Origin: CAZVFX01 sp964626565
GTDB taxonomy: Bacteria > Myxococcota_A > UBA9042 > CAIXZC01
Length of the DNA stretch: 57,658 bases
Direction: 5' to 3'
Assembly: GCA_964626565.1 (NCBI GenBank)
Contig: CAZVFX010000034.1
Span: 1-57,658 of the forward strand
Shown: positions 33,629 through 42,125 of the stretch, in pieces
Layout: every line of letters begins with the position of its first letter
How positions within the stretch are numbered: the stretch's first letter is position 1
Notes under the pieces: generated by a model
Database searches by the model: none
What the model saw: the letters and a program-made list of their open reading frames with translations, nothing else
What the model was told of the DNA's origin: nothing
Program-made: the position numbers and the translations under genes

Positions 33629-36600
33629 GTTCGCCGGTCTCCAGCTCTTGAGTCAACTCGCCCAGTTCTTTGGCCGTTCGACGTGCGATTCGGGGAATGG
33701 TTTGGGTCTCGTGGAATTCGGCGATACGGTCAAGTTCCGCGGTTATCGCCGCTTTCTTACTGCCGGAGACCCGGTAGCGCATATCCACGATCTCACCACC
33801 CTGCAGCCCCTCTGACCCAACGAAACTGCCCCCGAGAGTTAGCAGGTAGTCGGGAAGCGCGTCTATACGATTAGCTTCGGCCCACATTCGGCACCACCCC
33901 CGGGTCACCGACTTCAGGTCGTATCCGCCGCCACCAAGCAGCAACAGGTGGTTGCAGTAGTCCCTGATGCGCTCCATGGCGGACACCATGCCGTTGTTGG
34001 TGAGGCTGAGGTTTGCCAGCGGGTCCGACCTGTGGGTATCGGTGCCGATAACAGCGACCACTACGGTGGGTTCGAACGCGCTGACAGCAGGGGTAACCAC
34101 GCGGTCAAAGACCGTGATGTACGCCTCATCGTCTGTTTCCTCCGGCAGTGGGACATTCACGTTGTATCCCTTGCCGCGTTCCTCCCCGATCTCCGTCTCG
34201 AATCCCCCCCACGGATAGAGCGTCTTGCCGGTCTGGTGCAACGACACGGTGAGCACGCGGTCGTCCCGGTAGTAGGCGTCCTGCACCCCGTTGCCGTGGT
34301 GCGCGTCTATGTCGACGTACGCCACCCTGAAACCCCTGGACAGTAGCAGGTCGATGGCCACGATCACGTCGTTGACATAACAAAAACCTTCGGCATGGGA
34401 ACGACTCGAGTGGTGGAAGCCTCCTAGCGGGTTGAAGACGATGTTGGCGTTCTCCTCCATGATCAGATCAACGCCGGTCAGCGTAGCGGAAGTGTATAGC
34501 ATGATGTAGTCGAAGAGACCGGGGAAGATTCGACAATCGTCGCCACCGAGGTTGAACTGCAGAAACTCCTCGTTCCACGCCCCCGAATTGGCCTCTTCCA
34601 GCGCTGCCACGTAGGCCGGGCTGTGGGATTCGATGAGCCGCTCTCTTGCAATGGGCCGCGGCTCCTCGGTTCGAATCCACGGCTCGTTGAGAAAACCTTC
34701 CAGTCTGACCAACCTCAACGCATCCCTGGCGCGCCCGGGATTGAAAGGATGGTCTTCGCCGTAGGTGTAGTCGCTGAACTGCCCGGAGTAGATGAAGATA
34801 CTATCCTTGGGCCGGGCGATGTCTGCTTCCGGGAATCGCACAGTGTAGGTGCAGGACCCCGAATCGAAGGTCTTAGTCGCAGTGGGCCAGGCCTTGTCGA
34901 GCAGGGCCATGGTGGCCCGGTTCTGCTGGATCACTTCAGCGTAAACGCCGGACAGTCCGCGGGAGTACGCAATCTTCTTCAGATAGTCGGCCAGAAAGAC
35001 CGCGATTCCCTTGCCCCGGTAGTCATCACGGACAACAATGTCGAACTCGCCCATGTTGTTGGCCGGATTGTACATGTAGCGGCCTTCGGCAATCATCTCC
35101 GGGTTGTGGCGTGGACCAACCAGGCCCACGATGGGCATGTCTCGGCTGTAGTCGACGGCGGAGATTTTCTGCACCATTTCGTTAGTCATGGCCTTGATGG
35201 AGCCGTGATAGCGCAGGCGAACGCCCTCCGGGGAAAGCGAGTAGAAAAGCCGCTGCATCCTGCGTGCATCACATGGGCGCATGGGCCGAAAGAGGACTTC
35301 CGTATCGCCGAACGTATGCTGGAACTCATACTGGTGCGGATAGACGCCGCCCGATTCAGGAGAGATGACGGTACCTTCAGGCAGATAGTTGAACCGCTTG
35401 GCCTCTTCCAGAAGGTCGGCCCGGAACTTGGGATGAGCGATGGAAATCAGGGAGATGGCCCGCTCCCGAATTGACCGGCCGGTCATATTGGCCACACCAT
35501 ATTCGGTGACAACGTAGTTGATCTTGTGGCGGCTGAACGCGGCGCCGCGACTGATACTCAGAGCCACAATGCGGGACTGTCTGCCGTCACGAGTGGTGGA
35601 AGGTAGGGCGAGAATTGAGAAACCGCCGTCAGAGCGGGCCGCTCCCTCAACAAAGTCCATGCTGGAAGGGAGATTCCTGATCTCGGAAACCACCTCTGTT
35701 TCGGCTCGGGCGAGGCCCGTCAGTTCCACCTCGTGCACTGCATGCACCGACACCATGTTGTCGTTGCTCGAGATGACGAACGGGTCGTTCACCTGGTCGA
35801 TGGGCAGAAGCTCAATGTAGGGATTGGCGTTCACCGCCTCATACAGTTCCGTCGAGCCGATCACCATAGTCGCTACCGACTTCCCCAGGCTCACCTTCTT
35901 CTTTCTGTTGGTGACCGCCCGGGAACGAATCAACCGCATGATGTCGTCTGTGAGGATGTCCGTGTGAATGCCCAGGTCCTTTTTGGTGTCCAGATACCGC
36001 ATGGTTGCGGCCGAGATCGGCCCGCGATCGAAATGGAGGGTGGCGCCGTCAACGATGAGGCCGGCGATATGCCGGCCGATAGAACTTGCCACCGGGTCAA
36101 GTTCATCCGCGGGTACTTCGGGCAAAGGGGCGCTGCCTTCCGTGAGCAGGTGGAGAGAATCCACAGGGATTAGAGAATCGCCCAAAGTTACCGGCATCTT
36201 GTCATTTACCTGAGCCAGCACCACGTTTGCGTGCTCAACCGCGGCCTTGGTGGCATCCACAGAGACGCCGAGACTACAAAGACCGAACTCGTCGGGCGGC
36301 GCCACCTGGATCAGCGCGACGTCGATCCTGATGACCCCTATTTCCATCGCCCTGGGCAGATCGCTCACGGCCATGGGAGTGTAGTCTGCCGCCCCCTGCG
36401 CGACGATGGCCGACACGCCTCGACCGCTGTAGAAGGAGTTGTACCTGAAACTGTTGGACAGCTCCGGTCGGGCCAGGATCGACTCTTCGGAAGCGGACAA
36501 CAGATGGATAATGCCCACATCGGAAAAACGAGGGGCCATTTCCACCAGGGTCTGGGTGAACGACGTCGGTTCGGCCGCGCCTGAGCCGATATAAACCGTC

Positions 36601-36683
36601 TGCCCGCTACGGATACAGGATACGGCTTCCCCAGCCGAGACGAGCTTGTCCGCGTATGTCTTCTGCCACGGCGATCGAGGCAT
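33615..36683 (-). CDS. Triple fusion: CoA-transferase/hydrolase - GNAT acetyltransferase - class I HDAC
   Basis: 1022 residues from ATG 36683, chosen because GGAGG lies seven bases upstream (an earlier in-frame ATG 54 bases upstream lacks one). Residues 1-440 are an acetyl-CoA hydrolase/transferase-type domain ending VVTEYGVANMTGRSIRERA; the usual HTE nucleophile motif reads GIHTDIL with Asp242. Residues 455-620 are a GNAT domain of the Pat type with acetyl-CoA loop YRGKGIA (555-561). Residues 625-1000 are a histone-deacetylase/AcuC-fold domain with GGFHHSS (catalytic His757-His758), zinc ligands in DIDAHHGNG and SDPLA, and GGGGYD (Tyr921). A writer and an eraser of acyl-lysine are thus in one chain with a CoA-ester domain. 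Operon partner is the dicarboxylate symporter. The target is inferred to be an acyl-CoA enzyme. Confidence 0.88.
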   Translation of the reverse strand: MPRSPWQKTYADKLVSAGEAVSCIRSGQTVYIGSGAAEPTSFTQTLVEMAPRFSDVGIIHLLSASEESILARPELSNSFRYNSFYSGRGVSAIVAQGAADYTPMAVSDLPRAMEIGVIRIDVALIQVAPPDEFGLCSLGVSVDATKAAVEHANVVLAQVNDKMPVTLGDSLIPVDSLHLLTEGSAPLPEVPADELDPVASSIGRHIAGLIVDGATLHFDRGPISAATMRYLDTKKDLGIHTDILTDDIMRLIRSRAVTNRKKKVSLGKSVATMVIGSTELYEAVNANPYIELLPIDQVNDPFVISSNDNMVSVHAVHEVELTGLARAETEVVSEIRNLPSSMDFVEGAARSDGGFSILALPSTTRDGRQSRIVALSISRGAAFSRHKINYVVTEYGVANMTGRSIRERAISLISIAHPKFRADLLEEAKRFNYLPEGTVISPESGGVYPHQYEFQHTFGDTEVLFRPMRPCDARRMQRLFYSLSPEGVRLRYHGSIKAMTNEMVQKISAVDYSRDMPIVGLVGPRHNPEMIAEGRYMYNPANNMGEFDIVVRDDYRGKGIAVFLADYLKKIAYSRGLSGVYAEVIQQNRATMALLDKAWPTATKTFDSGSCTYTVRFPEADIARPKDSIFIYSGQFSDYTYGEDHPFNPGRARDALRLVRLEGFLNEPWIRTEEPRPIARERLIESHSPAYVAALEEANSGAWNEEFLQFNLGGDDCRIFPGLFDYIMLYTSATLTGVDLIMEENANIVFNPLGGFHHSSRSHAEGFCYVNDVIVAIDLLLSRGFRVAYVDIDAHHGNGVQDAYYRDDRVLTVSLHQTGKTLYPWGGFETEIGEERGKGYNVNVPLPEETDDEAYITVFDRVVTPAVSAFEPTVVVAVIGTDTHRSDPLANLSLTNNGMVSAMERIRDYCNHLLLLGGGGYDLKSVTRGWCRMWAEANRIDALPDYLLTLGGSFVGSEGLQGGEIVDMRYRVSGSKKAAITAELDRIAEFHETQTIPRIARRTAKELGELTQELETGEHDDE

Positions 36684-36742
36684 GCGTATCCTCCAGCCAC
36701 TCCATGGTCTGTGAACACCGGACGACAGCCCCGGCACCGGCT

Positions 36743-36771
36743 ATTGTCTCAGGACGCCCCGCCACTGTCAA
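36743..36771 (-). promoter_or_regulatory. Putative promoter of the triple-fusion/symporter operon
   Basis: Minus strand TTGACA (36771-36766), 17-base spacer, GACAAT (36748-36743). Confidence 0.5.
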
Positions 36772-36888
36772 ACCATACGGGCTGTCGCGGAAGCCAACCG
36801 GGTGGCACTATTCTGCGTGTCTTGTCCCTGAAGTTGTGCGATACTGGTTTCGATGCGTACTATCCGATGTCCAGAACGAGGTGACGAC

Positions 36889-38283
36889 ATGACGAAGCTT
36901 GCTGCACTGCTGGCCGGAGTGGCCATTCTCCTGTCCGGTGTCCCCGCCGCCCGGGCTGCTCTTCCCGGCTGTGAAACTTCCGACTCACCCGGATGCGGTG
37001 GGTGCGCGTGCGAGGCATGTGTCTGCGAGAACGACCCCTTCTGCTGCGAAACCGCTTGGGACGGTCTGTGCGTCGACGCGTGCATATCAGAATGCGACGG
37101 TGCGGCGACCTGCTATCCCAACTGCGGCAACGGAGCTTGCGACGCGGGCGAGGGAGAAACGTGTTCAACTTGCGAAGCCGACTGTGCGTGCCCCGACGGG
37201 CAATCCTGCTACGACGACGCATGTTGCGCAGGGGACTGCAACGGCAAAGAGTGCGGCGGTGACGGCTGCGGCGGATACTGTGGGGACTGTGCGGACAACC
37301 TGGAATGCAATGAAGCCGGCCAGTGCCAGGAGTGCCAGCCCAAGTGCGAGGGCATGCAGTGCGGCTGGGACGGCTGCGACGGCGAATGCGGGGTGTGTCC
37401 GGAAGGGCAATTGTGCAACTGGGAGAACCAGTGCGAGGAGTGCGCTGCCGACTGCGGAGACGCGGTCTGTGGCGACGACGGTTGCGGCGGGTCTTGCGGA
37501 GAGTGCCCCGAGGGGCTTAGTTGTGCGGGGGGAGCCTGCGCCCAACTCAACACATGTGAAAACCGGTGCGATAACTACGAGGGCGATGCTGAATGCCAAT
37601 GTGACAGTGCGTGCGAGGAGTTCGGGGATTGCTGCGAGGACATCTGCAATTTCTGCCCGGAGATGGAGCAGTGCGGCGGCTGCACGGCAGACTGCACTGA
37701 CAAGTCGTGCCTGGACGACGACGGATGCGGAGGCATATGCGGTTGTGAGGGCGAATTGCAGTGCTGCGGCGACGGCACTTGCAAAGCTGATTGCGGCGGC
37801 GACTGCGTGCCCGATTGCAACGGTAAGAGCTGCGCCGCGGACAACGGCTGCGGGGTGGTTTGCGGATGCGATGTCGGCTTGCAATGCTGCGAAGATGGTG
37901 CGTGCCTGGCCGAGTGCGCGGGCGGCGACCCGTGTGCGGCACAGCCTTGCACTCCCGGCGAGTTGGGCTGTGACGGCGCGCTGCCCTGGTCCTGCACCCA
38001 GGGTGCGGACGGCTGCGGAGTGATGACTCCGGGCGCTCCCTGTGCCGAAGGTTGGAGTTGTCAGGCCGGCGTCTGCCTGCTTGATGGTGTCGGTGACGCC
38101 GACGTGGGTGGTGGCGAAGGCGATATCACATCGGAGCCCGGCACCGGAGGAGAAGGCGGCGGAGGAGGAGGAGGAGGCGGTGGGAGTTGCTCAGCCGGCC
38201 CATCGTCCAGCCCGGTCACCCCGCTGCTTGTGTTGCTTCTCGTTCTGCTGGCCGTTCCGCTGCGGCGAAGGCTCGAACAGTAG
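36889..38283 (+). CDS. Cysteine-rich surface protein with somatomedin-B-like segment and MYXO-CTERM-like tail
   Basis: 464 residues; ATG 36889 after GAGGTGACGAC. A signal peptide ending ARA is followed by a cysteine cluster (GCACEACVCENDPFCC), then five or six modules of the same CxGKxCGxDGCGG type as the protein encoded at 2569. In the middle, CENRCDNYEGDAECQC...CCED has the cysteine spacing of a somatomedin-B domain. A poly-glycine linker leads to GGSCSAGP, a 17-residue hydrophobic helix and RRR, i.e. the MYXO-CTERM arrangement. Clearly a paralogue in design of the surface protein at 2569. It is transcribed divergently from the triple-fusion operon. Confidence 0.8.
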   Translation: MTKLAALLAGVAILLSGVPAARAALPGCETSDSPGCGGCACEACVCENDPFCCETAWDGLCVDACISECDGAATCYPNCGNGACDAGEGETCSTCEADCACPDGQSCYDDACCAGDCNGKECGGDGCGGYCGDCADNLECNEAGQCQECQPKCEGMQCGWDGCDGECGVCPEGQLCNWENQCEECAADCGDAVCGDDGCGGSCGECPEGLSCAGGACAQLNTCENRCDNYEGDAECQCDSACEEFGDCCEDICNFCPEMEQCGGCTADCTDKSCLDDDGCGGICGCEGELQCCGDGTCKADCGGDCVPDCNGKSCAADNGCGVVCGCDVGLQCCEDGACLAECAGGDPCAAQPCTPGELGCDGALPWSCTQGADGCGVMTPGAPCAEGWSCQAGVCLLDGVGDADVGGGEGDITSEPGTGGEGGGGGGGGGGSCSAGPSSSPVTPLLVLLLVLLAVPLRRRLEQ

Positions 38284-38306
38284 TCGCAACTTCATGTTCG
38301 GCCGCA

Positions 38307-38335
38307 TTGACTGACCCTTCCGTTGTTACTATCTT
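38307..38335 (+). promoter_or_regulatory. Putative promoter of the ThDP decarboxylase operon
   Basis: TTGACT (38307-38312), 17-base spacer, TATCTT (38330-38335), leaving a leader of about 75 bases. Confidence 0.45.
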
Positions 38336-38415
38336 GTCCTCAGACACAAAAGCCACAGTAAGGAATTGGCTGCACAGCCGACTGATATGTAGTGACAGTG
38401 AACTGAGGGAATGCC

Positions 38416-40065
38416 ATGAAAGTATCCGACCTGTTTGTGCGCAGCCTCGAAAACGAGGGCGTGAAGTTCGTCTTCGGCGTCCCCGGGGAAGAAAACGAGG
38501 ACCTTCTCTTCTCCCTGAAGGACTCTTCAGTGAAGTTCGTGCCGACGCGCCACGAACAGGGAGGGGCGTTCATGGCCAACGTATGGGGCCGCATTACCGG
38601 CAAGGCCGGGGTGTGCCTGGCAACACTGGGGCCGGGCGCCACCAACCTCGTCACCGGTGTAGCTGACGCCAACATGGACAAGGCTCCCGTGGTGGCGCTC
38701 ACTGCCCAGGGCAGCCTCAATCGACTACACCATGAGAGCCATCAATACCTTGACGTGGTGAGTATGTTTCAGCCCATCACCAAGTGGAACACCTCGGTCA
38801 AGGCGCCCGAAACGGTTGCCGAGGTGGTGCGCAAAGCCTTCAAGGAGGCCGAGTACGAAAAGCCGGGGGCCACCCACATAGAACTGAGCGAAGACGTCGC
38901 CAAGATGCTGGTCAACGGTGCGCCCGAGCCGCTGCCCATTCGCCGGGTGCGGCGCCCGGGACCCGACTACAAGGCCATGGAGGAAACCGTCGAGTTGTTG
39001 AAAGCCGCCAAGCGCCCCCTCATCGTAGCGGGAAACGGCGCGATCAGAAAACTGGCGAGCAAGCATCTGCGCAGGTTCGTAGAAGCACACCAGGTTCCGG
39101 TGGTCAGTACGTTCATGGGCAAAGGCGCCGTCTCTGACTTCAGCGACCTGTCCCTGCTGTCCGTGGGCTTCGGTTTCATGAAGGACTTCGTCATGGAGGC
39201 CTTCGAAGCAGCCGATCTTGTGATGACCGTGGGCTATGATATCGCCGAATGCTCACCCGCAGTCTGGAACCTTGGGAAGAAGAAGAAGCTGGTGCACATC
39301 GATTTCGTCCCGGCAGAAGTGTATGCCGACTTTGTACCCGACGTAGAGGTGGTGGGAGATATCTCAGGTGCACTGTGGGATCTCAACCGGCGCCTGGAAG
39401 GCCAGGACTTGAGATACGACACCAACTGGTTCCGCCCGATCCGGCAGAAAATCCTCGATGATGTCGCGAGTTACGACCTTGCGGAAGGCAAGCCCTTGAC
39501 CGTTCCCGGCACTCTCAACGTGATTCGAGACACCATGTCCAGCAACGGCTTGCTCATCAGCGATGTGGGCAGCCACAAGATGTGGGTAGGACGCAACTAC
39601 ATGACGGCAACACCCAACGGCTGCATCATCTCCAACGGTCTGGCGAGCATGGGCATTGCTCTCCCCGGCGCGGTCGCCGCGTCGTTGACGGCTCGCAAGC
39701 GGCAGGTGGTGGCAGTCATGGGAGATGGCGGTTTCATGATGAACTCCCAGGAACTGGAAACTGCCCAGCGCCTCGGAGTGTCATTCACGGCAGTCGTGTT
39801 CAACGACAACGACTACGGCCTCATCTCGTGGAAACAGAAACTGTCCCGCGGCGCTTCCACCTCAACGAAACTCACCAACCCTGATTTCAAGGCGTACGTC
39901 GAGAGCTTCGGCATTGCAGCGTATCGGCCGGAAACGGCTGCGGAAGTGGACGCAGTGCTCCGAGAGGCGATACCAAGCCCCGGAGTCAAAGTGGTGGAGA
40001 TCCCTATTGACCCATCGGTCAACACAGGTTTGGCAGAGAAACTCGAAGAATACTGGAGGAAATAA
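38416..40065 (+). CDS. ThDP-dependent 2-oxoacid decarboxylase, probable 2-oxoglutarate decarboxylase
   Basis: 549 residues. ThDP family motifs: Glu47 in RHEQGGAFMA, and GDG (436-438) with FNDNDYG for the Mg-ThDP site. Annotation programs would call it acetolactate synthase, yet no small regulatory subunit or other ilv gene is near. The length, the NTFMGKGA-like loop (here STFMGKGAV), SDVGSHKMWVGR and GGFMMNSQELETA are close to the cyanobacterial 2-oxoglutarate decarboxylase (Synechococcus PCC 7002 A2770, about 547 residues), as I recall that family. The following gene is an aldehyde dehydrogenase, exactly as in the cyanobacterial pair. Expected reaction: 2-oxoglutarate to succinic semialdehyde + CO2. 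A catabolic acetolactate synthase is the main alternative. Confidence 0.75.
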   Translation: MKVSDLFVRSLENEGVKFVFGVPGEENEDLLFSLKDSSVKFVPTRHEQGGAFMANVWGRITGKAGVCLATLGPGATNLVTGVADANMDKAPVVALTAQGSLNRLHHESHQYLDVVSMFQPITKWNTSVKAPETVAEVVRKAFKEAEYEKPGATHIELSEDVAKMLVNGAPEPLPIRRVRRPGPDYKAMEETVELLKAAKRPLIVAGNGAIRKLASKHLRRFVEAHQVPVVSTFMGKGAVSDFSDLSLLSVGFGFMKDFVMEAFEAADLVMTVGYDIAECSPAVWNLGKKKKLVHIDFVPAEVYADFVPDVEVVGDISGALWDLNRRLEGQDLRYDTNWFRPIRQKILDDVASYDLAEGKPLTVPGTLNVIRDTMSSNGLLISDVGSHKMWVGRNYMTATPNGCIISNGLASMGIALPGAVAASLTARKRQVVAVMGDGGFMMNSQELETAQRLGVSFTAVVFNDNDYGLISWKQKLSRGASTSTKLTNPDFKAYVESFGIAAYRPETAAEVDAVLREAIPSPGVKVVEIPIDPSVNTGLAEKLEEYWRK

Positions 40066-41432
40066 TGAGCATCCAAAGTTCCAATCCGGTCACCGGTCAG
40101 TTGGTGAAGGAATACCCCGAGTTGAGCCAGGAAGGGGTGGAAGCAGCGATTCAGCGAGCGCACCGTGCGCAATCGGAATGGCGAAGCACCGACTTCACGT
40201 TACGCAGCACGCTGATGAAGAAGGCTGCGGCTGTGCTCCGGGAAAGAAAAGACCAGTACGCCCGCCTCATGGCCGTAGAAATGGGCAAGCCGATTTCAGA
40301 AGGCCGTGGCGAAGTCGAGAAGTGTGCCTGGGTGTGCGATTATTATGCCGACAACGCGGTCGAATTCCTGGCCTCGGAGCCTGTGTCCACCGAGGCCTCG
40401 TCCAGTTACATCGCCTATCGCCCCCTCGGTCTTGTTCTGGCCGTGATGCCGTGGAACTACCCGCTGTGGCAGGTATTCCGATTTGCCGCTCCCGCTTTGA
40501 TGGCGGGCAACGGAGGCCTTCTGAAACATGCTTCCAACGTTCCGGGCTGTGCTCTGGCCATCGAAGACGTCTTCAAGGATGCAGGGTTCCCGGAAGGTTT
40601 GTTCAAGTCGTTGTTGGTGTCCACCAGCCAGGTGCAGGCCATAATCGATCACCCCCACGTTCGCGCTGCTACACTCACCGGCTCCACCAGGGCCGGTCAG
40701 GCGGTGGCAGGGGCAGCCGGAAGAGCGCTGAAGAAGACCGTTCTGGAGTTGGGCGGCAGCGACCCGTACGTCGTGCTGGAAGACGCCGACCTCGAACACG
40801 CGGCCAGAGCGTGCGTGCTAAGCCGCCTCATAAACGCGGGGCAGACCTGCATCTCTGCGAAGCGTTTCATCGTGGTCGAGGAGGTGGCGGACCGGTTCAC
40901 CGAGTTGGTGGTCAAGGAGATGGCCTCCTATCGAATGGGAGACCCTTTGGAAGAATCCACGCAGATCGGCCCCCAGGCGCGGCACGATCTCAGGGATGAG
41001 TTGCACCAGCAGGTGCTGGACAGCATCGCCAGGGGGGCGACCCCCCTAATCGGTTGCGAAGTCCCCGAGGGAGTCGGAGCGTTCTACCCTCCCTCGGTCT
41101 TGTCCGACGTCAAGCCCGGCATGCCGGCCTATGACGATGAGTTGTTCGGGCCAGTGGCTGCGATTATCAGCGCGAAGGACGAGGAAGATGCGGTGCGTAT
41201 AGCCAACGACTCGGTGTTCGGCCTCGGTGCTGCGGTGTTTACCGGCGACGCCGTGCGCGGCGAGCGCATCGCCAGTGAGGAGTTGGAGGCCGGCTGCTGC
41301 TTCGTCAACGATTTCGTCCGCTCAGACCCGCGGCTTCCATTCGGCGGTATCAAGGAGAGCGGTTATGGCCGTGAGCTGGCCGAATTCGGGATCCGAGAAT
41401 TCGTGAACATCAAGACGGTATACGTGAAGTAG
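40065..41432 (+). CDS. NAD(P)-dependent succinate-semialdehyde dehydrogenase-like aldehyde dehydrogenase
   Basis: 455 residues. The TAATG junction with the upstream gene means tight translational coupling. Catalytic Glu228 (LELGGSDP) and Cys262 (NAGQTCIS) are present. The segment LGLVLAVMPWNYPLWQVFRFA (cut at residues 121-141) and LLKHASNVP match the short, about 455-residue bacterial SSADH subgroup. With the decarboxylase it would complete 2-oxoglutarate to succinate via succinic semialdehyde, making NAD(P)H without CoA. Specificity for other aldehydes cannot be ruled out by sequence. Confidence 0.82.
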   Translation: MSIQSSNPVTGQLVKEYPELSQEGVEAAIQRAHRAQSEWRSTDFTLRSTLMKKAAAVLRERKDQYARLMAVEMGKPISEGRGEVEKCAWVCDYYADNAVEFLASEPVSTEASSSYIAYRPLGLVLAVMPWNYPLWQVFRFAAPALMAGNGGLLKHASNVPGCALAIEDVFKDAGFPEGLFKSLLVSTSQVQAIIDHPHVRAATLTGSTRAGQAVAGAAGRALKKTVLELGGSDPYVVLEDADLEHAARACVLSRLINAGQTCISAKRFIVVEEVADRFTELVVKEMASYRMGDPLEESTQIGPQARHDLRDELHQQVLDSIARGATPLIGCEVPEGVGAFYPPSVLSDVKPGMPAYDDELFGPVAAIISAKDEEDAVRIANDSVFGLGAAVFTGDAVRGERIASEELEAGCCFVNDFVRSDPRLPFGGIKESGYGRELAEFGIREFVNIKTVYVK

Positions 41433-41439
41433 GGCCCCG

Positions 41440-42060
41440 CTACTGCTTGGGCCAGATGGCAGAGAACGCACCGCGCAAGTCACCGAACTCGTAGTCCACT
41501 GCTTTATCGTTGGGGTAGGCTTCTTTGATGCGAGCCCGGGTCGCGGGGAGAATCTCGTTTATGGCTCCGTGGCAGCGCAGGCAGACCCGTTTGTGGATTA
41601 CGATGGGTTTCATAATACGCAATCCCCCGGGGGTATCTTCAGCGACCGTATCAAGGGGCAGTCTCTGGCCCATGAGCCTGTGCCAATCGTCGAGTACTTT
41701 CTGCTCCCATTCATCAGGCCTGTGCGCCGGATTGCGAAGCCGCGTGCCGACCCTCCTCACCCGAACACCGGGCAGAGAGGCGAACTCCTTGTCCAAGCCT
41801 ACGGCTACCCCGCGGCACACCTCGATGGCGGCGGGCGTTCCCTCTTTCTCGAGCTTGGCGAGAAGCTCACCCCAGACACGCTTCTCGAACGCGGCGAAGT
41901 GCTGCAGCGTGGTCTCGATTTGCTTCTCCCGGGTGTCGACTTCGGCCTCCGGCTCCCCGGCCTTATCCTTACAGGAGGCACCGCCAATCGCCAGCAGGAC
42001 GACAATTACGATCGCCGACAGACGGGTTCTGCATCGGCACGGGTTGTCTTTGACTAACAT
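41440..42060 (-). CDS. DUF3365/Tll0287-like mono-haem lipoprotein
   Basis: 206 residues from ATG 42060 (GGAG at eight bases); ATG 42084 with GAGG at seven bases is an equally possible start. The signal peptide ends GGASC at Cys30, a lipobox. A CxxCH haem site CLRCH (C160-H164) follows a helical domain of the Tll0287-like type (RNPAHRPDEWE, LRIMKPIVIHKR), which in relatives acts as a haem sensor or electron carrier. It ends a three-gene minus-strand cluster with the YfcC-like carrier and the EEP-fold lipoprotein. Function in redox sensing in the periplasm or at the outer membrane is inferred. Confidence 0.75.
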   Translation of the reverse strand: MLVKDNPCRCRTRLSAIVIVVLLAIGGASCKDKAGEPEAEVDTREKQIETTLQHFAAFEKRVWGELLAKLEKEGTPAAIEVCRGVAVGLDKEFASLPGVRVRRVGTRLRNPAHRPDEWEQKVLDDWHRLMGQRLPLDTVAEDTPGGLRIMKPIVIHKRVCLRCHGAINEILPATRARIKEAYPNDKAVDYEFGDLRGAFSAIWPKQ

Positions 42061-42125
42061 GGCACTATCTCCAATTGTCGGCATGATCGTGCCTCAACCA
42101 ACCGGGATTATCAAGTTTTTCACGG

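Noticed and set aside
36737..36737. Upstream ATG as start of the triple fusion
   Set aside because: It adds 18 residues with no ribosome site; GGAGG precedes the ATG at 36683.
38416..40065. Biosynthetic acetolactate synthase (ilvB)
   Set aside because: No ilvN-type subunit, ilvC or other branched-chain gene is adjacent; coupling to an aldehyde dehydrogenase fits a decarboxylase better, although activity is untested.
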